NCBI GenBank assembly: GCA_000708835.1
Contig: DF236982.1
Span: forward strand, 1 to 64,000
Source: Klebsormidium nitens
Lineage: Eukaryota; Streptophyta; Klebsormidiophyceae; Klebsormidiales; Klebsormidiaceae
Reading direction: 5' to 3'
Length of the DNA stretch: 64,000 nucleotides
The notes beneath the pieces are model-generated. The model saw nothing but the letters and a program-made list of their open reading frames with translations, was not told the DNA's origin and did not search any database. How positions within the stretch are numbered: position 1 is the first letter of the stretch; the number at the start of each line of letters is the position of its first letter. The translations under genes and the position numbers were made by a program. Below, piece after piece: positions 35,501-48,300 of the stretch.

Positions 35501-36724
35501 ATCACTTTCTCACGTCAAATGTATAATGGCACCACATGAGATCCAACTCATCTCTCCTGGTGCTGCGTCATCCGGACTCTGGTTGGCCTCTACTATTGAA
35601 AGTAAAGCCTCCATTGACAACTTATGTTACTCGTCGTAAACAAGCTGCCCGCTATCATGAAGTGGCCAGATTCTGTCCACCTGTAGACTGATTGGAAGTA
35701 ACAATGAAACAAATGCTACTGCAGAGAAGGAACTTTTTACTAAAGCTGTGCTCTATTGGCTATACCTGTGTCGCATATGCTGATGCTCTGGACATGCGCG
35801 TCGATGAAAGGGTCCTCTCCAGGAGTGTAGGGTATTGGCCCGTCAACATAGGACAGGCTTCGCTTGTTCAGCATCCTGTAATGAAATTGAAAACAACTTC
35901 CATTGCCAACATGCTGCTGTCACAATGCTGGTAATCAAGGCAAAAGGGACTGCTAGCCTCGTTGAAGTTCTCGAAAGCAGGATAATTTTTGGCAATGCTT
36001 GCTGGGTAAGCTCAAAGCTATTGAGCTTGACCATTAAGTACATGCCCTTGTCAGCGCTCACATCAGCAAAACATGATCCAGGCCTCGCACCACCTTGACA
36101 GCCAGGATCAGAAAGTCACAGAAGGATGTAGTTTCTTCAGAATGATGTCACTGTGCTGACCTCTCAACTGCGCGTTTGACTTCGTCCAAAGAGGCGGTGC
36201 TTGTCGGCTTCAAACAGACCTCAACTGCAAGACAGACAGAGACATACAGGAGCTGTCACAGGGTAACCAGGGCAGGACATGTGGAAGTGCGGAAAAATCG
36301 TCGGATGATCAAGGAAACGTAGAATGTTTTGGGCTTCATCTTATGTTTCAAGCGGTTATGTCAATCTCAGTTGAGACGACAACTCATTTCTGCACTTCAA
36401 GATACAACAAGACGCAAGATCCTGATACAGAGGTTGATTGTGGCTGTCCTGGAGTTTTTGAGGATCAAAAACAGAAATGGTTTGCAACACTTCTTTAAAT
36501 CAGCACTGTTTCTTAGATGTTGTAAGTGCTTGCCAATGTACACTCCTGAGCATACTCCAAAACCTTCCTTTGTGAGAGGAATGCCAGTAGGGAGCTAAGG
36601 ACTCACCGAAAATAGGCACTTTCTCTGGAGTGCTGAAAGGAGATGGGGTCGTGCTTGCAGTGGTGGCAGTCGCTGTGTCCATCGCTACAGTCTGTCCTTC
36701 TGTTGTGGCCCCATCAGTCTCCAT
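29560..36724 (-). CDS. PCH2: PCH2/TRIP13 AAA+ ATPase, 12 exons
   Basis: Hexameric AAA+ remodeller that unfolds HORMA proteins (Hop1/ASY1, MAD2) in meiosis and the spindle checkpoint. Exons in gene order: 36724-36607, 36224-36161, 35875-35766, 35493-35426, 34033-33825, 33476-33387, 32878-32733, 32001-31931, 31527-31437, 30827-30700, 30197-30063, 29724-29560; 1395 nt, 464 aa, near the usual plant length. Seen: [11 protein letters not shown], Walker A GPPGTGKT (about residue 197), [16 protein letters not shown], Walker B FVLIDEVES (split by an intron), LTQIDALK, sensor-1 [18 protein letters not shown] and C-terminal [16 protein letters not shown]. The start [10 protein letters not shown] is the only upstream Met with a donor in phase. 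The exon at 30197 carries an insert ([14 protein letters not shown]) longer than usual. The last exon may start at 29859 instead, adding 45 codons (see repeat at 29725). Confidence 0.95.
29725..29950 (-). repeat. Tandem copies of the PCH2 terminal exon start, one in frame
   Basis: Upstream in gene sense of the terminal exon, 29859-29725 is a 135-nt copy. It begins [16 protein letters not shown] after a strong acceptor (GGACAG), runs with no stop and enters [10 protein letters not shown] in frame. The acceptor at 29724 is GTAAAG, weaker. A third, shorter unit (about 29950-29860) keeps the GACAG..GGCC start and AAACAATCA end but is broken. So the last exon may be 300 nt with an internal 45-codon duplication. 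Confidence 0.8.
31013..31041 (-). repeat. Possible decayed copy of PCH2 exon 10 start
   Basis: In gene sense this reads [10 protein letters not shown], against [10 protein letters not shown] at the true exon start (30827). Similarity covers about 27 bp with several mismatches and no clear acceptor, so it is weaker than the other copies. Confidence 0.4.
32868..33045 (-). repeat. Two near-identical copies of the PCH2 exon 7 acceptor
   Basis: The block CTGCGGGTACCTGGCGCGGG then GCGTGACGTCAGCG spans the acceptor at 32878 and recurs from about 32968, with the following GGACTACGTCACC. Offset is about 100 bp and divergence is low, so this looks like the most recent of the junction duplications. Each copy includes a TGACGTCA (32892, 32993). 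Confidence 0.9.
33994..34868 (-). repeat. Six-unit array of the PCH2 exon 5 acceptor region
   Basis: The exon 5 start ([15 protein letters not shown]; anchor CGTCGCCCTCCAGCTCC at 33994 on the + strand) recurs at about 34184, 34367, 34500, 34651 and 34801. Unit spacing runs 190, 183, 133, 151 and 150 bp. Units 1-3 also share intron sequence (GCGGAATACGAGGGTTGAAG and following), so whole acceptor-plus-exon segments were duplicated. Decay increases with distance from the real exon. Confidence 0.9.
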
Positions 36725-37098
36725 TTTGTGTCAGATCTTGGTCAAATCCCAATTCAGCTGGTGGTTTACCTTTCTCAATTGGTGGTGCGCTCGAAGTACT
36801 CTCTCTGCAAGGGACTCATTTATGTACTCACATTGCAGGTAGGTGATTGCTACAGTTTTCAAAGAGTTTTCACTTCCAAACATATGACGGAAACTTTCTC
36901 TCCTGCAGAACTGAGGCAATATAGGTACGGGCTAGGTACATGAGACCCGTAGAGTCCTGAATGCTCTCCAAGCTGTCAGCTGTTACTCATTTCAATCTTC
37001 TCAGCTTACTGCCCCCGCATTTTTACCCGGAGAGCTCTGCTGGCGATCGCAAGCACATGCCTTCCAGCATTTCAAGTCAATGAAGTAGGTAGCTGATG
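36725..37098. other. Upstream region of PCH2
   Basis: No gene seen. It should include the PCH2 leader and promoter. I see no clear TATA box. Confidence 0.5.
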
Positions 37099-37495
37099 TA
37101 CCGTACGCGCACGCTCATTTAGCACTAAAATAATTATTTTCAGGCCGGTGCGAAAAAAAATATTAATTCTGCAAGAGGTGATGCGAAAATGCGAAAACTG
37201 CTTAAAATTCAGGGCAATAAGATCGCTGCCGATCACATGCCAAAAACGCCTGAGAAAACCGGTCCAGTAGACTTCTTTGGGCTGGCCCAGTGCTCTAGAA
37301 GTCGGTGGGACCGTACCGGCCGCACGGCAAGGTGCAAAATTCTCAAATTGCAGTACGTTTTAACATATAAGGGGTCGCCTCTGCGAAAATACGAAATGTT
37401 CAAAATATTCGGCTAGTACCCGGTGCGAAAACACAAAACGAACGAAATTAAATATTTCGCGGAGGCAGGTGCTAAATGAGCGTGCGCGTACGGTA
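37099..37495. mobile_element. TA-flanked terminal-inverted-repeat element (MITE-like), element 2
   Basis: CCGTACGCGCACGCTCATTT then AGCAC (37101-37125) is matched perfectly by its inverse at 37469-37493. Both ends are flanked by TA. The 397-bp A/T-rich interior has GCGAAAAC-type repeats and no transposase frame. Confidence 0.88.
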
Positions 37496-39313
37496 GTCTT
37501 TAAGATCAAAAAGCAACCCTCCTTTTGAATGCCTCAAGGCCATTAAATACCTAGTATGTGCTTCTTTGAGACAGAGCAGAGTCTCGAATCCACATCTCCA
37601 TACGGTATAGCTGCATGGGACCAGGTGGGTTCCGGAATTTGAAACACCAGGTTTACGGCGTGGTTTAACGATACCATTCGACGAGACGAATGCAATGTGT
37701 CTCGTAAAAGATTGTGAAGCTGCGCAGAGTCGAAGGTAAAGTTAACCAGAAACGGCCCTTCCTTCGCGCCACTCCTTTCAAAATAACCTCGCCCCAAGTC
37801 GGAGTGAAATTGAAGTTAGCAAGTCTGCCCGAGGGAAAAGCGGGCCATCCGACGGCTCCTAAGTGTGGAGGGCTTACCAACCGACGGTGGTGAAAGATCA
37901 TCAGACAGAGAGGTTTCGAACTCTCTGAAGCGACCACGGAACCCGAGATCCCTTCCTTTTGGTCGCTCCAAAGAGACTCTCCGCTCGAAGTCGCGTGTTC
38001 CGATTCGAGCCTGGCTACAGAACTTTTCTGGCACCAGGGCAGGTGCCATGCATGGCGCCCCAAGACACGAGTCGGACGTTGCATTGCGCTAATATGAGCC
38101 CTGGCTGGGGGCTGCTGGATGGCAAGCCCAGCCGTAGGTCGTAGCCCTGGGTAGGTTGTTCCTGGAATTCCTCCTGGCTGGGAAGCACAAGGGAAGAGGA
38201 GAGCTGCGGAATGCAAGAGGCAAGGCGCCATATTCCAACTTCTAAGTTGCTGTCACCTTCTTTGTCAAAGAAGCAGGCGACATCTGCCTGGCAATGACTC
38301 CTATTGTGAAGGCTTTCTACCTAAATCTGTGTCTGGTAAACCAACGTGTTGCACATTTCAAGACACTGCTTAGGCATGCTTGGACCTTTGAACATCTGGT
38401 AAGGCGACAGACTAGGTGAAGGGTGATTTGAAAGATAAATGTTTGCTCTGGGTTCCATACCTACTGGTTGACTGAGGTGGAAGGCATCCCCTTCTTGTTC
38501 AAGGAGCTTTCCTGATACAGACAGTGTTTCTCGTTGTGGCGCTGCTACTCACTACAATTTGACTGCCGGAATACTTCCACAAGTCTTTTTAGTTGTTTGG
38601 CCACAATCTCAGCAGCAGCACACGAAGGTTACCCCACCTGACTGTCAGCAGATGGTCGCCACTACTTATCATACCCTTTTGAGTTCACTTGCGGTGTCGA
38701 TAGTTGTTAGTCTGCTGGGCCTTTCACACTGTCTGCTGCAAGTGTGCTTACTGTTTGCTTGTCAAACCCTAAGCCTAACATGCATGTTGATCTCAGGAGA
38801 CTCCTTAGAGTCAGACAAAACCTCATCAACCACAACGTTTGACAAGCATGCAACTCGTTTGTTCACTGGATATACTCAAAAGGGTTAGTAAAGAACAAAG
38901 CCAGTCTACTTTTTGCTTTAGCTCGTTGGGATCGATGCCATCGAGTCGATAATACTGAGACCATTTGCATTCTGACATACATGTTATGAAACTTGATATA
39001 TCAACTGGCCAATCAGGTGAAGCAGCAACCTCGTCAGTCCCTAAAGGCGTTCCGGCGGTCGCTTACAAGGAAGCAACATTGCGGTTTCTGTTCATAAACC
39101 TGTTCAAGCTCAACCTCCTGATATGGTTGGCCGAAAGTCCGTGAAACCATTTTGTTCAAAGTGCTGTTTAGCGCCAGCTGCTCACGTTTGAAATCGTTTA
39201 CCTTTGCAGGTTTTTGTACGCACGCCAAGTGTCCTGAGTGTTGTCCCACAGTCTCCCTTTGCCTTCTGTCCCCCCGTCCCTATCCTCCATGACTCGGCCT
39301 TGAGTTGCTTGCC
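37496..39313. other. Intergenic region upstream of ATG9
   Basis: Contains a 188-codon open frame on the minus strand (37665-38231) with no domain, splice logic or coding pattern I trust. The part near 39313 is the presumed ATG9 leader and promoter. Confidence 0.45.
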
Positions 39314-42300
39314 ATGGATCCGGACGAATTCTTAACGGGGGGGTCATACGCACCCATGCCGGGGGGGCCTGGAAACGAGATGCACCCCCCCGGGAAGGGC
39401 CGCGCCCGTATTGGGGGGGAAGAAGCCCAGCCGCTCGTGGGGGGGGAGCCGGAGAACATTTTGGGGGGGGAGAGCTTCAAGTGGGACCTTATCAGCGACT
39501 TGGACCACTTCTTTGCGAGGCTCTATCACTACTATTGCAACAAGGGCTTCTGGTGCATTGTCACGCAGTGGGTGGTGGAACTGTTAACCCTCGGGTTTAC
39601 GATTGTGTTCTCGGGGTTCCTGATCCTCTTCGTCAACTGGCCGTGGCTGCTGCAGGTGAGCGCTTGTTATCATTTTCGGGTTATGTATACTCGTCGCATA
39701 TTTCGGAACTCGTATGAGCTTTTATCTTGCCTGTCGATGAGACTTTCCCCATGTATTCTGGTCACTTCAGTCGTAATCATACCATCCAGGACTGAAATGT
39801 TGCAATGTAAATCGGTGTGGCCGTCTAACCGACCTCTGAAAGGTCTGGGGTGGGCCCAACATCGACCGCCACTCCACAATTGACCCGTGCAAGAAGCACC
39901 GCACTGGTTTGTTCAGATTCTTCCGACTTGCCTTGCACACATTATGCCCAGATATGTGCTCTATCAGTCCCGTGATGTTCTGTCTTAACTTAGTCAGTCA
40001 GGTAACAATCCCCTTTGGGGTCCGCTTGACACGCTTGGAGCAGGTTGCTTGAGGGCAGCGACCTTGTTCAGTGCTTGCGGCAGCCCTCCAGGAAGTCTTT
40101 CACGATTTCCACAAGCACTCATTGGTCCCACTCAGAAGGTCGTGAAAGGGTGAGTGATTGATAGTCTGCCACGTGGGGGGGCTGACGACGCAACGTGTGA
40201 AACGGGTGAAACAGATGCGGATTAAGGGGGCTCAACCTGAAGTTAGTTCGCAAGTGTCCCCGGATCTGAACCTTCCTGTTTCAGCAGAGGTGGCCCATTC
40301 GACAGCCAAGATTGCAATCACTGCACGTCGAGCGCGCAACTCAGGCCGCAAAGGCAGGCACAGGCTTTTGCTGTCAACATCTTACAAAACGCTTTGCTCC
40401 GGCGAACTTTTATGACAGCAATGGTTCAATCAAAACGAAAATCTTTCGTATGATGGTAAGAGATCCATGCTTACTAACCACGCTTCCGAACCCGCTTCCT
40501 GATCTGCGCAGCCAGGATCGGGATCCAGGCCGCGGAGGAGGGGCACGAGCCGTGCGACCTGGTGCGCGAAAGCCAGGCGCATCTTAAGCAGTCAACTCCC
40601 CTACGATCTCTTTGACAGCATGTTATCATTGAAATCAACTCTTGAGATCCGGGGTTCTTAACCCGCTTCCTGACCCGCGCAGGCCAAGTGCGGGATCCAG
40701 GCCGCAGAGGCGGGACACGAGCCGTGCGACCTGGTGCGCGAGGGCCTGGTTCGCCACCCGCTCGTCCCGATGACGTTTCTGAAGGCGATGGCCGTCGTGT
40801 ACCTCGCCATGTTCTCGGCCTTCTGGGCCTTCTGCTTCGCGCGCTTCTTCCTGCAGCTCAGGGAGCTGCTCGAAGTGCGCGACTTTTGCCACGCCAGGTG
40901 GGTCAGCTTTGCTTCTTCCAATATCTTCGGTTCGTCGTTCTCTTATCATCACGCACTTTCCTAGTCTCTCTCTCTTTGACATGTAAGGAGAAGTGACTCC
41001 GACGTTGGCTAGCTAGCTGCTCAAGGTGCGCGAGGGGGTCAGCTTCTGTTGTTTTGGTCGATTTTTCTGTCTCTTCGTTGGTTCATTTGTTCCTTGTCTC
41101 GTAATCGTCAAGCCGGTTCCCTTTCCGGTGCTTCTTTTCTGTGGCTGATTGTGTTGCTCGAGGTGCGGGACTTTGGCGGCGTCACGTTTGTTAGCGATAC
41201 TTGGTGCTTTTCTTTTGTGTATGTCTCCACGTTCAGTCACCGTTTCGGCATCTTGGTGTCAAAAGGGGTTGGCCTAAACCATTAGTCCGATGTTCTCAGT
41301 ATTGGTGGTCGATTGGAGAAATCGAGGGCCTTCCTTATATCAAAACCATGACCCGTCGAGTTCTTGCCTTGCAAGACTCTTGTGGGGTTCGCCTCCGCGC
41401 CATTCCCTCTTATTGTACGAACGAGGGCTCTATAAGGATGCAAAAGAATTGCTTTCGAACCTACGCTTCTTCGTCCATGTGAAGGAGCTGCAGATCGGAC
41501 TGCAATTTGACCTGGTCCGGGGGATAACTTATTGCTCTCGTAAAATCATACGCGTTCTGCCGAGCACGTCGTAGATTGTGCCTCATGGCAGATTGTTCTC
41601 AAAGCCTATACCACATTGTAGTCTCATAGCGTAACCTGCTCTCGTTCTCGTTTTGGCAGGCTGGGCGTGGGTGAGAAGGAGCTGCAGACGATGTCGTCGC
41701 CCGACCTCGTTGATCGCGTCGTCAGCATACTTTTCTGTAGGCCCATAGCTTATACTCTTCTCGTCTTCGTATTGGCAGGCTGGGCGTGGGTAGAAGGAGC
41801 TACAGACGATGTCGTAACTCGACTTGGTTGAATCCATCGCGAACATAGCCTACTGCAATTTGCCCACAGCTTATATCCGTCTCAATTCTTCTTCTCAGGC
41901 TGGGCGTGGGTGAGAAGGAGCTGCAGACGATGTCGTGGCCCGACCTCGTCGACCGCGTCGTGCGCTTCCAGTCCCGGCAGCGCCTGTGCATCGTCAAAGA
42001 GCTTTCGGCGCACGACATCGTGAGCCGCATCATGCGCAAGGAGAACTACACCATCGGCATGCTTAACAAGAACGTCCTCGCGCTCGAGATGCCGCGCTGG
42101 GTCCCCGGGGCGGCCCCCCTTCCGGGTTTCGCGGGCACTCGCAAACCCGGGCGCCGAAAAAACCGGACCAGGCACCTCGTCCTGACCAAGACGCTCGAGT
42201 GGAGCCTCAACTGGTGCATCTTGCACCACATGTTCGACGCCAACTTTGCGATCCGGCGCGACTTTGTCCGCGACCCCGAGCGGCTGAAGCGGCGCCTGCG

Positions 42301-45300
42301 CATGGTCGGGGTCGGGATGGCGCTCGTGTCGCCGTTCCTGGTGGTCTTCATGCTGATGTACTTTTTCATGCGCAACGCGGAGCAGTTTTACCACCAGCCG
42401 GGCACAGTGGGCAGCCGGCGCTGGTCCAACCTCGCCAAGTGGCGCCTCCGCGAGTTCAATGAGGTGAGCGGTTCAGGATATCAAGGTTTTCAGGAGCTCA
42501 AGTTGCAAGTTCTTGGTCCTAGAGGTATAGAATTAAGGGTTTGAGTGAGTCGCTTCAGGAGTTTGGAGCTACCTGAGCTTCTTGAAATGTCAAAAGAAGT
42601 GCGTTTCTTTCACTCTTCCGGATTGCCGTTTCAGGTTGCGGGCAGGGTCACTTTCTGTGTCCCATCCTAAACGACATTAGTTAGGGCCCGACAGAAGATC
42701 GCTCAGTCTGATGTTTTTGCATCTCCTGGACGGGATCGATGGTCGGGGTGTTCTGGCCAGGATACGCGTCGGTTCCTCTTTGCCTCCTCTGCGTGACAAG
42801 AGCGAGAAGCTGCTCACATGCTCTGTTATCTCACCAACATCCGTCAATCAATCCGTCAACCACACTCTTGCTCATTACATCCACCCAAACCTGCTAGGTC
42901 AGACTTTCCAGCTTTTTTAATGAGCAGAATCAAGTGGCGTGGCCTGTAAGACACTGAAATGATAAAGCAAGCCTTCCTTATCCTCCGTCTGCTGTTTGAC
43001 GACTTTTCTTCTGACAAAGATTCCTCGACAACCAGCAACTCACCTCCCGCACGTGGATCATTTATTCCAGTGGCGCTTGAACAGCTGTGCATGTGACAAT
43101 TGGAACCAAGAAGCGATTCTTCTTTTTGAAAAGCGACTTCTCTTCTATTGTTGAAGAGTTTCCTTCTGAGACTTTTTCCGATGATCAGCATCTCTTTCCG
43201 TTCAGCAGTTGAATCAAACCAATCAAGCAGCACTCCATCAGTCGCCGTCTGAGTTTGAAAAGCGATCTTTTTTCTCATGTTGCTGAAAGTTGTTCCTTTT
43301 CCCTCTTCTGAATCCAGCATCTCCCCCTATTTCGCAGTTGGATCACTTATTCCAGCGACGCCTGAACGCCAGCTACCAGCACGCGGTCGCCTACGTCAAA
43401 CAGTTCCCCTCCCCCATCGTGTCCATGGTCGCAAAGTTCGTCTCCTTTGTCACCGGCGCCTGCGCAGCCGTGCTTCTCGGCGTAGCCCTACTCGACGAGT
43501 CGCTGCTCGAAGCCCAAGTAAGTCATCTGGAATGAGCTTATGGATGCTCGGCTATTTTGGCTATGTTTGGATGTTATTCTGGTTTTTGAAAATACAAGGA
43601 ATCTGTGGACTTCGTCACCAGCGCCCGCGCAGCCGTGCTTCTCGGCGTAGCCCTACTCGACGAGTCACTACTCGAGGCCCAAGTAAGTGATCTTGAACGC
43701 CCTTACATTTGCCCTTAATTGCTGTTGCTACAGACGTGCTTGATTGATATTCTTCGATTTGATATCCTTTGACACTGGCGCATTCGGCGCATTCGTTCTC
43801 GGCGTGGCCCTCTTTGACGCTGCTCGAGGCCCAAGTAAGTATTACGGTCGAACTGTAGGGATAAGGTGCTTCAGCAACAATCAGCTCCCAACCACCGTAA
43901 ACCAAGAAATTGACCCACTTCGCACCTTTACCCACCCTGAATTTCCAAACCTAATCCCAGACGTCTCAGAATACTCAGCTTACTATTCCTGCCGCTTACT
44001 GCTTTTGAAGTCGGACTCACGAAGTAGGTGATTGCGGAGAGTTCACGAATGCATCAAGTGCTGGCGCTACAGTTTCAGGTCTTTTTAGTTCGGTTCCCAA
44101 TTCGAGAATTGTGCGGGATCTGTTGGGTTCCTCTTCAATTGGGTACCGCTCCAATCCTCTTGCCTGGTCCGCAGCGATAGCGATTTTGGCTTTGAACTGC
44201 TCGCTCAACACGAAGAAGATCCTGTCTTCAACCCCGTAGCCATCAGCATTATCAAGTACTAACATCTATCTACCTTCGTCGTCCGCAGCTATTCGAACGG
44301 AACCTATTTTGGTATGCCGCCATTTTCGGCACGATCCTAGCGGTCAGCCGTTCGCTCATCACGGAAGAGTTCACGGTCTTCGACCCCGAGGCCGTTATGC
44401 AGTACACGGCGCGCTACACGCACTACATGCCCAAGCATTGGCGGGGGAAGGCCAACACGGACGCAGTGCGAGGGGAGTTCGAGGCCTTGTTTCAGGTGGG
44501 TTCGTGCTCATCGAAAGTATGGGCTCTGCTTGTTTGTGTGATGCCCGTTTCAGCGCAGGATCAGGTGTTTTTTCGAAAGGCAAGAACGGAAGCGTCCTGA
44601 CAAAGGTTTGAGATAGAAAGGTCTGCATGAAAAGTCTAATGAGAGCATTGGAGCCGAATTGATTTTAGCGTAAAAACTGCAAGGATTGAGCATCGGGAGA
44701 TGGAAAAGTCGGGCAGTCCGAGGCAGGTCAGATTTAGGGTTCATGTCTGGTACGGGTGGTCTTAACATGGTGAATCTGCTTCATCATGCAGTTCAAGTTC
44801 GTGCTCTTCTTCGAGGAGATGGCCTCAATCTTCATCACGCCGTTCCTGCTCTGGTTCTACGTACCCAAGGTGAGAAGCTACGGCTATGCAGTCTGGACTG
44901 CCTGCGTTTCTGTTCCAAGTTACATATGCCCGACGAAGGGGAGACTGATGTACATTCTGGAGTACTTGCAAGGGTCGAGGGCGAAGCGTTCACAATTGGC
45001 CGAAGCTCAATGGACTCTAGCCCATTGGAGTGTAGATTGTATGGACCAAGAAAGTTGTTATAGATCAGCCCTTTCATCGAAACGAGTGTTTTGCAGTTAA
45101 GAGCGGGCATCGGGTCACGTTTCTGCATTTTCTGCGGTCAATGTGTCAGTCCCAAAAGTAGGTTGAAGTTGACAAGTTTGGAGCTTCAGTCAGGCCGTAG
45201 TTAGCGACGACATCCGGTTTGAATTAAGCAATCGTTGACTAGCATCCGTCCGGATTACCCGTTCCGAATTGCCTTGCTTGCGGAAGACTTTCGTTCTATG

Positions 45301-48300
45301 AGCCCAATCCACAACCAGAGTGACTCGTATTTTTAGAACGTTCGTGCCTACTCTTACAGCCAGACTGGACCTTTTCATTATTTTCACAACCAGGGTTATT
45401 CGTACTCTGATCATTCGTTCTGGTGGCTCGTGCAGTGCGTGGATAGCATTCTCCGCTTCGTCGAAGACTTCACGACGCAGGTCGATGGCGTTGGGGACGT
45501 CTGCAGGTCAGTGGCCGACGCGCGCAACTTTTGTTTGTCACTTTTCCCCTCTCCTCCCTCGAATTCGGAATGGTGGGTTCAATGGAAGTCCTTTACGTCT
45601 CCTACGGTGCTTAAAGCTCTGAGAGCATACAACATTTATGGGGTCAAGCTTCTTGATGTTTAGTCACCGCTCAGATGACTTCTCACTCACTTTCCCTACT
45701 CCTCCGTCGGTTCAGAAGTGGTTGATATCAAGGACACTATCACGTCACCTAGCACTTCTTAACGCCTCACAGCCTACAACGTCGATGGATAACGTCGATG
45801 GATATCCTGACCTTATATTCAGTTCCCGCTCAAGCATCTCTGTGTTCGGAGTCCCAACCCTTTTCTTTGCGTCATGTGGACAAAGGAAGGCTCGTTTCTC
45901 CAAGACCATCACGTCAGCACGGCTTTACCCTGTGAAGCGTGCAACACCGGTTGGGTACCCTGAGATCAAACTGGCAAGCTGGCGAGGCAGACCAATCCAG
46001 CCCTTCTGGTCGATACGCTTCTCTGTACTTGACCCACTTTAAAACGTCCGTGAAGCGGGTCCGCTGAAATCGCTTTAGGGGTGCCCTAAGCACTTTTTCG
46101 GTTGCTGAAACTGCGCAGAGACTGCCTTCCATACTGGTAAAGTCGGCGCTAAGAGTTAATTCTCACCTCGAGCCTGACGTAAACCACAGTCCTTTCATGT
46201 TCAGCTAGCGGTTCAGATTCTAGGATTTGCAGCACATGCGGCACAGCACACACTGCAGAAATACTTTGTTATGATAGAAATCGACATCGATTTTTCGCTG
46301 TTCTGTTTGCAGTCTGAGCGCTTTCGACTTTGCGCACCACGGCAACAGCAAGTACGGCTCCCCCTGCGACGCCGTCAAGGACCAGCGCAGTACTCAGGGC
46401 AAGATGGAGAAGTCGTTCCTCAGGTGGGTTTGCCTCCCAACCCGGTCTGGTTAGGTGGGTTTGCCTCAAACCCGCTCTGCTTAGGCATCAGGCTATCTGA
46501 GCTCGAGGATAGCACAGCAATGAAGTGGAAGAAAATAAATACGTTTTAAAAACAGGTGAATAGAGAAAACTCGAAGACTGGGTCTGCACTCACGATTTCA
46601 TCTTTCGCCGTAACCACAGGGTTCTTGAGTTTTCCGGGTTAGTGTACCTAGTGAATGGACGTCAGGTCCTGCGAAGCCAAGGCAGAAGACTGTTGAAAGG
46701 GGTTTGGGCGTACTCTTTGTGTGCGAATTTGCATTGCTCCTCCACTGTCTGAGATGCGTCCATATATCCCTCCACTGGTGTTTGGGAGGAGGGGTTCCTG
46801 TGAATTGGTTTGAAGCGAAGCACGAAGCGCAGAATGGCGAAGATGCGCCCAACACGAGTCTCTGCGTTCAGCTAACCAGTACTACGAGAGAGGTTTCCGT
46901 CTTCTTGCGGCCCAGGAGCTTAGAATTGTTTATATCGAAGAATCGAAAAGCAGCAGACGCTTATCTCCTGGTCCGCCCCCCTCCCGCAGTTTCGTGAGTA
47001 ACTACCCCACGTGGGAGCCCCCCCCCAACGGCCAGAAGATGCTCGGCATGCTCTCCACGTTCCGCACCCGCAACGAGGCCGCCAGCTCAGCGTTCCCGCT
47101 GACGTCATCCGTGCTCCGCAACTCGGCGCCGTACTACCCCCCCCGAGCGGCGATGAGTCATCACTTCAGTGGGTCGTACCGGAAGGTGGCTTCGCGGCAC
47201 GGCGCGGACGGGGCTGGCGGAGGGTTTGGACACCGCTTGCCGATGCCCTCTGGTGAGTAGCGGCTTCTTCTTCTTCTTGTTCGTCTGCATATGATTGCAT
47301 TGGAAAATCAGAATTTTTCCAAAAGAAAGACAATACTTGCTTTGGTGCAATTGCTTACCATTCGTTGCCAACCCCCTCGTGCTTCTGAGGAACTCTATAA
47401 TGAAGGGCATCCAACCTTCTCACATACCCGCACTTCTATTCCCACTGGCACCACGCTGGTGCGGATATTTATGTTCGAAAATTCTTTGGTTTCGCACCGA
47501 CTTTCGACCCATATTTTTGAAACGACCTTTCGTCCATTTTTCCAACTAAAAACAGCCACAAATGCGGCTTATCTAACTGATCTTTCATATCAAATTTTCT
47601 GCACCTCGGTTTGAAGTTTGTAATGTTTCTCTCGCAGTGGCTTCAACATATTCATCTTATTGCGATTGGGTATGGCAGTGCGGTCTCCATATTTCTTGTT
47701 TTGCAGTCCAAAGCTTTTATCGGATCTGAAGCTAGCCTCGTTCTTATGTACCGCAAAGGAGAATTTTGTTTGCAGTCCGTGAGCCAGCTGCTATTGAACA
47801 GCTATGCATGTTCCTGTTAAGCAAACAAAAGCGTGTGCTTTTGATCACGATCAACCTGTTCTTTCCTGTCTTCTATTGTACCAATACCCCGATTCCTCAT
47901 GTCGGCAACCCTGCTAGAGCAAGGACATCCTCCGAACATGGATTCCCGGCAACTTTACACACGAACGCTCTAATGCGAAGAATCAGGTAGCAACTGTCTC
48001 AATAGCCACCCGAGGCAGCCTCCTTGAACGCTTAGCGGGCAGTCGCGTAATCGGAAGAAATCGTCACAGGGGAACGGCCCAAGCCCCAAGGACCAAGCTG
48101 GTGCCTCATCAAACCTCAGTCACTTGACCTACATTCCTGCTTAACCACTTCAATATCAGACGGGTTCAACGTTGATTTCACCTACTAACCTGCTTACCTG
48201 ATCGAGAAGAGATTAAACCAAAAATCCGCAGGCGGCGACCACCCTGACCCCGCCATCGACAGCCACCTGGCGGCGTCCGGCGCTCTCGCGACCATGGGCG

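Noticed and set aside
37665-38231. 188-codon open frame on the minus strand upstream of ATG9
   Set aside because: No domain, mixed composition and no supporting splice or start context.
41882-42394. 170-codon open frame on the minus strand
   Set aside because: Antisense shadow of ATG9 exon 3, which has clear homology and splice sites.
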